A stretch of 64,000 bases of DNA. Source: Pantoea sp. At-9b. Lineage in GTDB: Bacteria > Pseudomonadota > Gammaproteobacteria > Enterobacterales > Enterobacteriaceae. This document shows positions 1-7,231 of the stretch, in pieces; the first letter of the stretch is position 1, and the number at the start of each line of letters is the position of its first letter. Below the pieces are notes generated by a model. The model did not search any database. It saw only the letters and a list, made by a program, of their open reading frames with translations, and was not told the DNA's origin. The stretch lies in contig NC_014842.1 of assembly GCF_000175935.2 (NCBI RefSeq), positions 1-64,000 on the forward strand. Direction: 5' to 3'. A program made the position numbers and the translations under genes.

Positions 1-1
1 G

Positions 2-58
2 GGGCCCGGAGGGGGCGGTCCGGGTGGAGGTGGACCTGGCGGAGGCGGTCCGGGCTGA
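2..58 (+). CDS. C-terminal end of a Gly/Pro-rich protein (partial)
   Basis: The reading frame that ends at the TGA at 56-58 encodes only glycine and proline, in a repeated GGGGP pattern, so this is the low-complexity tail of a gene that starts outside the window. Tails like this occur on several unrelated periplasmic and surface proteins, so no function can be given. The 75 bases after the stop hold nothing recognisable. Confidence 0.45.
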   Translation, partial: GPGGGGPGGGGPGGGGPG

Positions 59-133
59 CGGTCATTATCTGCGAAATACAGACAGCAGGCAGAGTCAGCA
101 TTCTGCCTGCTTATGAAAGCACAAGCGGCATGA

Positions 134-472
134 AGCAGTCATGTCGCTCGCGGAGAACAGATCCACTTCAGTGGCGTAAATGATGAAGAACGTTTACCTG
201 CCTCCCGGGTCACCGCAAGGACCCCTTCTCTCACGGGCCATAAGGTCACCGAAAACGACGTAAGGCAATTCCTTGAATATCATAATCGTCCGGGAAAACT
301 GGGACTCTACACCCGCGTCGGCGGTGGCCACTATCCGCTCAGCCGGCTTAACCCAAGCGAAAAAGAATTCTGGATAATGGCAGAAGACTATTGCCGGACT
401 TACAGTGTTCCGGTGACCTTATTTCTGCGTATTGTCAGTCCCCTTATCAGCGCAGTGCCGAAAGAAAAATGA
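134..472 (+). pseudogene. open frame without a start codon, probable gene remnant
   Basis: Frame 2 is open from the TGA at 131-133 to the TGA at 470-472. It encodes about 112 residues of ordinary composition, with stretches such as DVRQFLEYHNRPGKLGLYTR and EFWIMAEDYCRTY. There is no ATG before a late methionine and no ribosome-binding site, so it reads like the 3' part of a gene that lost its start. The family is not recognised. The 300 bases that follow (473-772) hold no gene and presumably the promoter of the next one. Confidence 0.35.
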
Positions 473-772
473 CGTGTACAAATACTGTTTTGGCAGGGGT
501 GTGACTTTTCTATCTCACCTGTATTAACCGTATTTTGCCTTACCGCGATTGCCCAGCGCTTCAGTGCAGATGTCTGAGGTCATGATTCCAGCAGATTGAA
601 CATATTTGGTTATGCTCTGAGTGAAAAGTATCTATGGGCCACTGACAATGTACGAACTGTAAGCCTTTTGCACTGAATATGAAATTCAGTGAAAAGCCGG
701 GACGCCTCGCTGAACGTAAATGATTACGCGGAATCTGACCCTCCGTTAATCATTTCAGAGAGGTAATTTAAG

Positions 773-1843
773 GTGAAGATACTGGTCATCTGCAGAGATA
801 ACATCGGCGACAGCATACTTGCCACGCCCCTCATAGTACACCTGTCCACTATCCACGGAGCGACCACAGATGTGCTGACAAACAGCTATGCCTCGCCGGT
901 GTTCAGCCATAATCCGCATATCCGTAAAGTGCATGAGTACAGCAAATCCAAACACTGTAAAAACCTGATCAGCGTTATCGTGGCTGCTGCCGTACGATTA
1001 AAAACCATATTCAGGCTGAGAAAGGAAAAATATGACGCGGTGATTATAGCTAAATCGTCCTGGGATCCGCATTCGGTCAAGTGGGCTGCCGGCATAGGCG
1101 CAAAGCGCGTTATCGCATTCGGGGATGAAGCCCATCCGCTGATTGACAGGCTTGTGTCCCGGGCTGAAGGCACCCTGCACGTTGCTGAAAGGCTTTTCAG
1201 GCTGGCTGCAGCCGTAACGGAAGCGCCGCCGCTGCACCGGTTTATCCCCGGGAAGAGCAGCGTCTACCCGGCCCCTGAGCTGGTAACGAAGTTCAGGATG
1301 ACCTGTGACGTTGCGCCGGGCGAGCGTATCATTGCCCTGCAGATAAGCGCACGAAAACCGGCCCAACAGTGGTCCGCGAGTAACTTTATCACGCTTGCCC
1401 GCCTTATCGCTGAGCGCTACAGATGCCGCATGTTTCTATTCTGGTCACCCGGCGACAGCTCGAACCCCATGCACCCGGGCGACGACATTAAGGCGGAATA
1501 CATCATCGGACTGGCGGCGCGTTACGGACTTGAGGCCGTGCCTACCCGCACGCTGGAAGAACTCAAAGCTGCGCTCTCCCTGTGTTCAGCAGTGGTGAGC
1601 AGCGACGGGGGGGCTGTACATGTTGCAGCCGCGCTCGGATTACCGGTCGTGGCATTATATGGCAACAGCGATCCGGCACACTGGCATCCATGGCATGTGC
1701 CTCATCAGGCTCTGCGGGGCAGCCGTGAACACGTCAATGATATCAGCCCGGAAAACGTTATGAATGCGATCGTTCCGCTTATCAGCCCGGCAGGTGAGCA
1801 AGGAGCCAGCGCATGGAGTTATGCCTCGCGTACCAGTGCCTGA
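773..1843 (+). CDS. GT9-family glycosyltransferase (heptosyltransferase-like)
   Basis: This 356-residue protein starts at GTG, with GAGAGG about eight bases upstream. The N-terminus (MKILVICRDNIGDSILATPL) is the typical GT9/ADP-heptose:LPS heptosyltransferase opening. The C-terminal half has the nucleotide-sugar region with SSDGGAVHVAAALGLPVVALYG near residues 275-297, matching the family pattern of a D-G-x-x-H motif followed by ALG-P-V-LYG. Such enzymes add heptose or related sugars to the LPS core at the inner face of the cytoplasmic membrane. The gene overlaps the next one by 31 bp and the two are probably co-transcribed. The donor and acceptor cannot be read from sequence. The family call is secure; activity on LPS is inferred from the LptE-like neighbour. 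Confidence 0.88.
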   Translation: MKILVICRDNIGDSILATPLIVHLSTIHGATTDVLTNSYASPVFSHNPHIRKVHEYSKSKHCKNLISVIVAAAVRLKTIFRLRKEKYDAVIIAKSSWDPHSVKWAAGIGAKRVIAFGDEAHPLIDRLVSRAEGTLHVAERLFRLAAAVTEAPPLHRFIPGKSSVYPAPELVTKFRMTCDVAPGERIIALQISARKPAQQWSASNFITLARLIAERYRCRMFLFWSPGDSSNPMHPGDDIKAEYIIGLAARYGLEAVPTRTLEELKAALSLCSAVVSSDGGAVHVAAALGLPVVALYGNSDPAHWHPWHVPHQALRGSREHVNDISPENVMNAIVPLISPAGEQGASAWSYASRTSA

Positions 1844-2448
1844 AGTCGGCCATGGAAAATCCGGCCAGCCTGCGGGTGGCGCTGGCTGTTTTCACAGAAA
1901 ACCTGAGAACGCTGAGCAGGCACAGCGCCCTTCTTTTTGTCCGTTTAGTGATGCCGGGAGCGGTACTGCTCCTGTGCGGTTGCGGCTTTCACCGGCATGG
2001 ACACATCCGCGGGGGACAGACAATATCAGTCAGTCTGACAACAACAGATCCTTACGGGCCCTACGCACGAGCGGTCAGGCGAGAGCTCAGGCTGGACGGC
2101 ATAGAAGTCTTGCGGAATGGCAGTGATGCCACGCCGGAAACGGTCAGGGTGGATCTGATTTCTTCCCAGGTAGGATCGGATACTGCGTCAGTATTCATTA
2201 ACGGCAGTACGGCGGAATATGAAATGGTTATGGATGCCCGCGTCAGCATTACCGCACCCGGCTGCTCACCCGTGAGCGTCAGCATCAGGCCCCACAAGTC
2301 GTATATAAATTATACCAGCGGGGCGCTGGCGGTGGATGCGGCGAAAGAAGTTTACACAGAAGAGATGTATCAGCAGGCTGCTATGATGATCAGTCGCCGT
2401 GTACTGACTACATGGGATAAGCACAGCACGTGTCGTCAGCCATCCTGA
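1813..2448 (+). CDS. lptE: LptE-like LPS-assembly lipoprotein (plasmid paralogue)
   Basis: This 211-residue protein has an unusually long N-terminal stretch ending in a lipobox (LLLCGC, modified Cys near residue 57) followed by GFHRHG, similar to the CGWHLR start of mature LptE. Further on, DPYGPYARAVRRELRLDGIEVL and DTASVFINGSTAEYEMVMDA match the conserved LptE core. LptE sits inside the LptD barrel at the outer membrane and helps deliver LPS to the surface. The start at 1813 is supported by AAGGAG seven bases upstream inside the preceding GT9 gene. LptE is normally a chromosomal housekeeping gene, so a diverged copy beside a sugar transferase suggests specialised LPS export. Family confident, purpose inferred. 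Confidence 0.85.
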   Translation: MELCLAYQCLKSAMENPASLRVALAVFTENLRTLSRHSALLFVRLVMPGAVLLLCGCGFHRHGHIRGGQTISVSLTTTDPYGPYARAVRRELRLDGIEVLRNGSDATPETVRVDLISSQVGSDTASVFINGSTAEYEMVMDARVSITAPGCSPVSVSIRPHKSYINYTSGALAVDAAKEVYTEEMYQQAAMMISRRVLTTWDKHSTCRQPS

Positions 2449-2485
2449 CAGATTCAGGGACCCGTCAGGTCCCTGAAACCGTCCA

Positions 2486-4786
2486 TCAGAAATGCAGTCC
2501 GAGCTCTATGTAGTAGGTGCGTCCCGATTCATTATACGTCCGGGCGCCTGCGCCGTAAGCGTAAGTGCCTGAGCTGCCGGTTGTGGTTGAATTGCCTTCT
2601 CTGAAGTGGCGTTTATCAAGAAGATTTTCAATGCCGGCTGTCAGGTCGACGTATTGACTCATGCTATATACGGCGCTGGCACCAAAAAGAGCATAAGGTG
2701 AAACCTGCCATGTTTCGCTGCCGGAGGTAGCCTCTCCTTTGTAATTATACTTTTTGGGCTTCTGCTTTCCGTACCAGGTCATCGTACCCTGTATGGCTAA
2801 CTTTTCAGTGGCCTGCCAGTCTGCCGTAGAATTCAGGGTAAACTTTGGAATTACGGTCAGGTAATCACCTGTGGTCTTATTTTTATTCTCAATAATGTAA
2901 GTCAGATTGTTTTTGACATTAATTGTCTCACTGACCGGGAAGTTAAGGGTCCCCTCAACGCCTTGGACGACAGCCTTGGGCACGTTCTCCCACTTGTAAA
3001 CATCGGATGTGCCATTAGAGTAAGCGGCAGAGTAGCCCGCCTCAATTTTATTATGGTAGTCGTTGCGATACCACGTCAGCCCGGCCTGAAGTCCTGCGTG
3101 CTTGTATTCAATACCGATTTCCTTATTAACGCTGGTCTCTGCTTTCAGATCACTGTTTCCCTGCAGATAGCAGCTTCCTGAACTCGCGTAACAACCATTT
3201 CCGCTGCTGTAGAGCAGATAGTTCGGGTTAGTCTGGTAGAGGTTAGGCGCTTTCCAGGCGCGGGCGATGCCCATTTTCAGGGTAAAGTCGTCGCCCAGCT
3301 CCTGGGAAAGATTAAGGGCCGGACTGAAGTTACTGCCGGTGATGGTCTGATAGTTAAAACGCAGTCCCGGGGTCAGTTTCGTCGAGTCGGTCAGCTCAAC
3401 ATTATCTTCTGTATAAAGACTGTAAATATCGGCTGAACTGTAGGCACTACGTCCCGAGCTGGAAACCCCGGAAACGCTGCCGCCGGAACTCGTCGACTGG
3501 GTATTTGAGGTCGGATCTTTCATAGACTGATGGTTCATTTCAGCACCCAGCGTGAGTGTCTGCGGAATTCCTGCCTCAAACGGTATGCTGACGTCTGAAT
3601 GCAGATTAGTGTCATTCAGATAAATAGTTGAAAACCCTGTGTCAGACGTACTGAACATGCCTTCAACGCCACCCGATAATCCTTCATTAAGCCGGCGGTT
3701 ACGGGTCTTTTCAAACTGAATATAGTTGCTGGTAGTTACGCCATTATCCCAGGAACCGGTATATTTCAGGCTCAGACTCTGACGATAAATAACGTTTGTT
3801 TCTTTACCGTAGTAGGATTTAGTAAGCGTACTGGAGTTGGTGTTCTGGGTATCGCCTGCGTAAAGATTGCCCTGCCGGCTAAATCCGGCTTCAAGCTCAA
3901 AGGCTTGCCGGGGCATAAATTCCCAGCGCAGGGCAGCACCAATATTTTTATTAATAACCCCTTCACGCCCCGCAGGATACTGCCCGGCATACTTGCCGGT
4001 TCTGGCTGCTTCATGACCGCTGTTAATATCCTGCGCGTCAGCCTGTGTCTTACCCCAGTTCCCGTAAAGCCGCGCCGTCAGGTTATCGGCGATTTCTCCA
4101 CTGAGGCTGGCGCTGTAGCGCTTTGTTGAACCTTCTGACTTGTGCTCCGGTGCATTGAAATAGGTGTTAAAGTTACCGTGCCACTCGCGTGTCGCTGGTT
4201 TGGTGATGATATTTACCACCCCTCCCATGGCTCCATTGCCGTAGAGTGCAGCGGCAGGTCCACGTATAACCTCGATACGCTCAATCATTTCAGGCGGCAC
4301 CCAGTTGCTGTCGCCACGGGTATCCCGCTCGCCCCGCCATCCGTAGCGCACCGAGTTGCGGCTGCTGACCGGCATTCCGTCTATCAGAATCAGTGTGTTT
4401 TCCGGCCCCATACCCCGGATATCGATCTGACGGTTGTTACCGCGCTGGCCGCTGGCAGAGTTGCCGGTCAGATTAACGCCGGGCATGGTGCGAATCATCT
4501 CTGACACGTCTCTTTGTACGGGATGCTTTTTCAGCGCATCACTTTCAATGATGGACACGCCGGGTGCCTGAAGCGTCTGCTCGCGGGCGGTCACCGTGAG
4601 TGTATTTTCCTTTACAGAGTTTTTGCGTGCTGAAATTTGCAATACCGAATCTTGCGTTGTCTGCTGGGTGGTCTGAGAAACTACATTAGCATCAGTGACC
4701 TGCTGCTCTGCCCTGACAGGGGATAAGAGGCCGATACAGACGGAAGTCATAATCAATGAATTATTCAATAGAGGTTTATTGCACAC
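2486..4786 (-). CDS. FepA/IroN-type TonB-dependent catecholate siderophore receptor
   Basis: This 766-residue outer-membrane receptor starts at GTG and has a signal peptide ending near LSPVRA. The plug domain carries the FepA/IroN/PfeA hallmark run: ALKKHPVQRDVSEMIRTMPG, then GNSASGQRGNNRQIDIRGMG, and later WVPPEMIERIEVIRGPAAALYG with VVNIITK. The barrel ends in aromatic residues (IELGLHF), as needed for Bam-dependent insertion. It should import ferric enterobactin-type catecholates using TonB energy. Identity to chromosomal FepA is clear but partial, so it is a separate paralogue; ligand preference (enterobactin, salmochelin or linear catecholates) is not decidable here. No siderophore synthesis or ABC transporter gene lies nearby. 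A Fur box lies upstream. Confidence 0.92.
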   Translation of the reverse strand: MCNKPLLNNSLIMTSVCIGLLSPVRAEQQVTDANVVSQTTQQTTQDSVLQISARKNSVKENTLTVTAREQTLQAPGVSIIESDALKKHPVQRDVSEMIRTMPGVNLTGNSASGQRGNNRQIDIRGMGPENTLILIDGMPVSSRNSVRYGWRGERDTRGDSNWVPPEMIERIEVIRGPAAALYGNGAMGGVVNIITKPATREWHGNFNTYFNAPEHKSEGSTKRYSASLSGEIADNLTARLYGNWGKTQADAQDINSGHEAARTGKYAGQYPAGREGVINKNIGAALRWEFMPRQAFELEAGFSRQGNLYAGDTQNTNSSTLTKSYYGKETNVIYRQSLSLKYTGSWDNGVTTSNYIQFEKTRNRRLNEGLSGGVEGMFSTSDTGFSTIYLNDTNLHSDVSIPFEAGIPQTLTLGAEMNHQSMKDPTSNTQSTSSGGSVSGVSSSGRSAYSSADIYSLYTEDNVELTDSTKLTPGLRFNYQTITGSNFSPALNLSQELGDDFTLKMGIARAWKAPNLYQTNPNYLLYSSGNGCYASSGSCYLQGNSDLKAETSVNKEIGIEYKHAGLQAGLTWYRNDYHNKIEAGYSAAYSNGTSDVYKWENVPKAVVQGVEGTLNFPVSETINVKNNLTYIIENKNKTTGDYLTVIPKFTLNSTADWQATEKLAIQGTMTWYGKQKPKKYNYKGEATSGSETWQVSPYALFGASAVYSMSQYVDLTAGIENLLDKRHFREGNSTTTGSSGTYAYGAGARTYNESGRTYYIELGLHF

Positions 4787-4835
4787 TTTCCGGATCCAGA
4801 GAATATAGTGGAAAAGAACCCTATTATATTCCGGT

Positions 4836-4848
4836 GAGAATGATTCTC
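4836..4848. promoter_or_regulatory. Fur box upstream of the receptor gene
   Basis: The palindrome GAGAATGATTCTC lies 50-62 bases upstream of the receptor start. It resembles the core of the Fur consensus, so iron-repressed transcription of the receptor is expected. Confidence 0.72.
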
Positions 4849-5083
4849 AGTTAACGTTTCCGTATGGCAGTTGAAAGATATCCGTAATTCAATTGAAAAT
4901 CATCCAGTGTGTCAGCCAGGGGTGGGTGCAGTGGCAAAAATTAAGTAATTATGAACCCCAGGCAAGTGAATATTGAATGAATAAATAGCGTAAATTTTGT
5001 AAAGAAAAAACAAACTCCGTGAATTTAACAGTTATAAAAATGTCTCTGAATCATGGAAAAAATTCCAGAAGGAGATATTAAAA

Positions 5084-5119
5084 ATGAATACGTTGTGTGG
5101 AAAGATAATGCATGACTAA
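5084..5119 (+). CDS. 11-codon leader ORF coupled to the next gene
   Basis: An ATG at 5084 sits seven bases behind a strong AAGGAG ribosome-binding site and reads 11 codons (MNTLCGKIMHD) to a TAA at 5117-5119. The start of the following gene (5112) lies inside this short ORF in another frame, and no second ribosome-binding site is visible for it. The arrangement suggests translational coupling through a leader peptide. Whether the peptide itself has a role is unknown. Confidence 0.4.
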   Translation: MNTLCGKIMHD

Positions 5120-5606
5120 GCTCCGTGATAACACACGTTGTGGCCCCATAAATTTAATGTTGAATATTTCAGGCTATGATGACGAAACGCTGGTAAATCT
5201 GCTCCCTTTGCTGAAGGAATTTCGGGTGAAAATTCCGGACCTCCGATTGACGTTTTACAACTGTAATGCTGATTACCGCTTTACCCCTGAACTGATACGC
5301 TTGCTGGAGAAGCATGTGAAATATAATCTGTTCACACCAACATACTCAGACGGCGTAAAAATGCTGACTGCCGTGATAAGACGGCAACACGTGATTCTTA
5401 CGGAAGATAATATGATGGTGCTTGCAGCCGGCGCGGCGCGGATTAAGACCGTCATTTTACCCGACGCAGGCTTGCACCATGCGCAAAGCGATGGCGCTGA
5501 TTATGAGGGCACAAGATTGAGAAGTCATAAAAAAAAGCTTTTTATTCGCAGGCTGAAAAGCGGGCTCATCAACGCACTGGAAGAGGCAGCATATGATCAC
5601 TCGTGA
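5112..5606 (+). CDS. hypothetical protein, 164 aa
   Basis: Not recognised with confidence. The protein is soluble, has no signal peptide, and shows an alternating hydrophobic pattern (VNLLPLLKEFRVKIPDLRLTFYNC). It ends in a basic segment (RLRSHKKKLFIRRLKSGL). The stretch MMVLAAGAARIKTVILPDAGLHH faintly recalls the GT9 sugar-binding region, so a diverged or degraded glycosyltransferase fragment is one possibility. It overlaps the next gene by 14 bp and the two probably form an operon starting with the 11-codon leader. Confidence 0.6.
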   Translation: MTKLRDNTRCGPINLMLNISGYDDETLVNLLPLLKEFRVKIPDLRLTFYNCNADYRFTPELIRLLEKHVKYNLFTPTYSDGVKMLTAVIRRQHVILTEDNMMVLAAGAARIKTVILPDAGLHHAQSDGADYEGTRLRSHKKKLFIRRLKSGLINALEEAAYDHS

Positions 5607-5964
5607 TATGACTGCCGAGAAAGAAATCCTCAAAATGCTGACCTACTACGCTGGAAAAGTCACGGGGCAATCTGTCTTCACAAAAAAGGATATGCACCTG
5701 CTGTGGACCGGGATAAATGAAGTTTATGCAGAAATGATGATGGACGAATTTTTCACCCGGTTTAATGTAGATTCCTCCGGCTACCAGCACGCGCTGTATT
5801 TTCCGGCAGACGGCGAGACAAGCCTTTGCATCAATCTTATAAGGTATCAGCATGGACAGGAAAGTCGTGCAAAGCCCCTTACCCTGAAACTTCTTACAGA
5901 GTCAGTCCGGGTGGGGTACTGGATTGACAGGCGGGCAGAACCCACCTGTATAAGGCGGATTTGA
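5593..5964 (+). CDS. DUF1493-like small protein
   Basis: A 123-residue acidic protein without signal or membrane segments. The size and helical N-terminal half (EILKMLTYYAGKV), followed by a FFTRFNVDSSGYQHALYFPADGE-type segment, resemble the DUF1493 family, small enterobacterial proteins of unknown function often next to acyl-carrier-like genes. It starts inside the preceding gene and stops one base before the stop codon of the converging GT9 gene. The family call rests on overall pattern, not on a signature motif. Confidence 0.6.
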   Translation: MITRDMTAEKEILKMLTYYAGKVTGQSVFTKKDMHLLWTGINEVYAEMMMDEFFTRFNVDSSGYQHALYFPADGETSLCINLIRYQHGQESRAKPLTLKLLTESVRVGYWIDRRAEPTCIRRI

Positions 5965-5965
5965 A

Positions 5966-6895
5966 TCAGCTGTAAAAGCCATTGCTGCTGACACTTGTAC
6001 TGAGAATTCCCTCTGCTTCAGTGTTACTGACGCGCTGACATTCGGGCGGAATATCACTCACCGGAGATGTTCCGGGATAAATCACCGGCACTCGCAGCGA
6101 TGCGGCCATCCAGGCCGCGTCCCGATCTGCACTGACTAACCTGCTGCACAGGGATATCATGGCAATAAAATCAGCTGTTTTTGTCGTGGTCACCACCGTC
6201 ACGACCACGTCGCTGCATAACGACTCAGCTTCGGCCATGATTGCCCTGTCCTGGTGGGCAGATACAGATTTATCTCCGGCTGATATAAGGAAAACGCGTC
6301 CACGCACGGCGAGTTCACGCATGAGCTTTGCCCATTGCACTGCGGTCCAGCCGACGCGAGACGCGGAGTTAATGACTATACCGATATTTTCAGCCGTCAG
6401 AGAGATGCAGTAGCGTCTCGCCATTAACATGGCAGACTGGAGATCAGGGTACAGCTTCAGAGAGGCTTCCCGGGTTTGCACTCTCTCAGACTCTGCAAAA
6501 GTATCAGTTCCAGTCAGCTTATGATAGTAGTCAATAAAGCCATCATCCCGGAAATAACCGGCCCACTTTGCGCCACTGAGTATTTTCCACATTCTGGACT
6601 GACGGGTACTGACAGAATTGAGGGATAGAATACAGTCGAACTGTTCGTGACGCATGGTCATGAGTGTTTTCAGAAAATTCATCCGGAAAAATAACCGTCC
6701 CCATCGCGAGTGACGGGACGTAGCGTTGACTCTGAATATTTTTCTGAGATCTGGATTTGTAATAAATAAGGGTTGCTGTTCTGTACTGATCAGCATATCG
6801 ATTTTAATGAGATCGTTACAGGCCAGTTTTCTGAGAAAAGGCGTAGCCGAAAGGTTGGTGACCACGTCATCGGCACCTATAATCAGTATCTTCAT
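5966..6895 (-). CDS. second GT9-family glycosyltransferase
   Basis: This 309-residue protein starts MKILIIGADDVVTNLSATPFLRKL, the same opening as the GT9 gene at 773. The usual G-D-x-x-x-T-P pattern is degenerate here (DDVVTNLSATP), and the C-terminal motif reads RLVSADRDAAWMAASLRVPVIYPGTSP, in which the family's glycine and histidine (D-G-x-x-H) are missing. It may be a diverged, altered-substrate or inactive transferase. The start at 6895 is preferred over 6919 because GGAAATAAC directly precedes it and 6919 lies inside a terminator hairpin. Confidence 0.75.
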   Translation of the reverse strand: MKILIIGADDVVTNLSATPFLRKLACNDLIKIDMLISTEQQPLFITNPDLRKIFRVNATSRHSRWGRLFFRMNFLKTLMTMRHEQFDCILSLNSVSTRQSRMWKILSGAKWAGYFRDDGFIDYYHKLTGTDTFAESERVQTREASLKLYPDLQSAMLMARRYCISLTAENIGIVINSASRVGWTAVQWAKLMRELAVRGRVFLISAGDKSVSAHQDRAIMAEAESLCSDVVVTVVTTTKTADFIAMISLCSRLVSADRDAAWMAASLRVPVIYPGTSPVSDIPPECQRVSNTEAEGILSTSVSSNGFYS

Positions 6896-6904
6896 GTTAT
6901 TTCC

Positions 6905-6929
6905 AAAAAAAGCCGGCATTCACGCCGGC
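6905..6929 (-). terminator. hairpin with T-run just before the second GT9 start (attenuator-like)
   Basis: On the minus strand, GCCGGC-gtgaat-GCCGGC is followed by seven T residues, a textbook intrinsic terminator. It ends only about nine bases before the ATG at 6895, so any transcript of the gene starting further upstream must pass it. It is either the end of an upstream unit or an attenuator. Confidence 0.6.
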
Positions 6930-7201
6930 GAAGATAATAAGTGTCTCAATCAAGGAATGGTTTGTCTCACCAGACGTTGTAAATAATAGGTGATATAATG
7001 ATTATATCAAAACATGAAACACCCAATATAAAGTAAGATTTAAGATGAATTTGTAATGCTAATGAAAAACAGATGAATGATTGTTCTGTGAGTTGCCTTC
7101 ACCCTTTCTGTATCCTGCGTAATATTTAACCTCGCAAAAATTTCAGATTTCTTTCCACCTGCCAGCATAAAATTTGACGGAGTGACCGCAGGGTTAAATA
7201 A

Positions 7202-7222
7202 AGCCGGGAGATCTTCCCGGCT
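7202..7222 (-). terminator. intrinsic terminator of the bamA-like gene
   Basis: On the minus strand, AGCCGGGA and TCCCGGCT form an 8-bp stem followed by TTATTT, ten bases after the stop codon of the bamA-like gene. Confidence 0.75.
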
Positions 7223-7231
7223 GATAGGTGA

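Noticed and set aside
5084..5119. Short peptide gene as a microcin C-like precursor
   Set aside because: No MccB-type adenylating enzyme, exporter or immunity gene lies nearby. Translational coupling explains it better.
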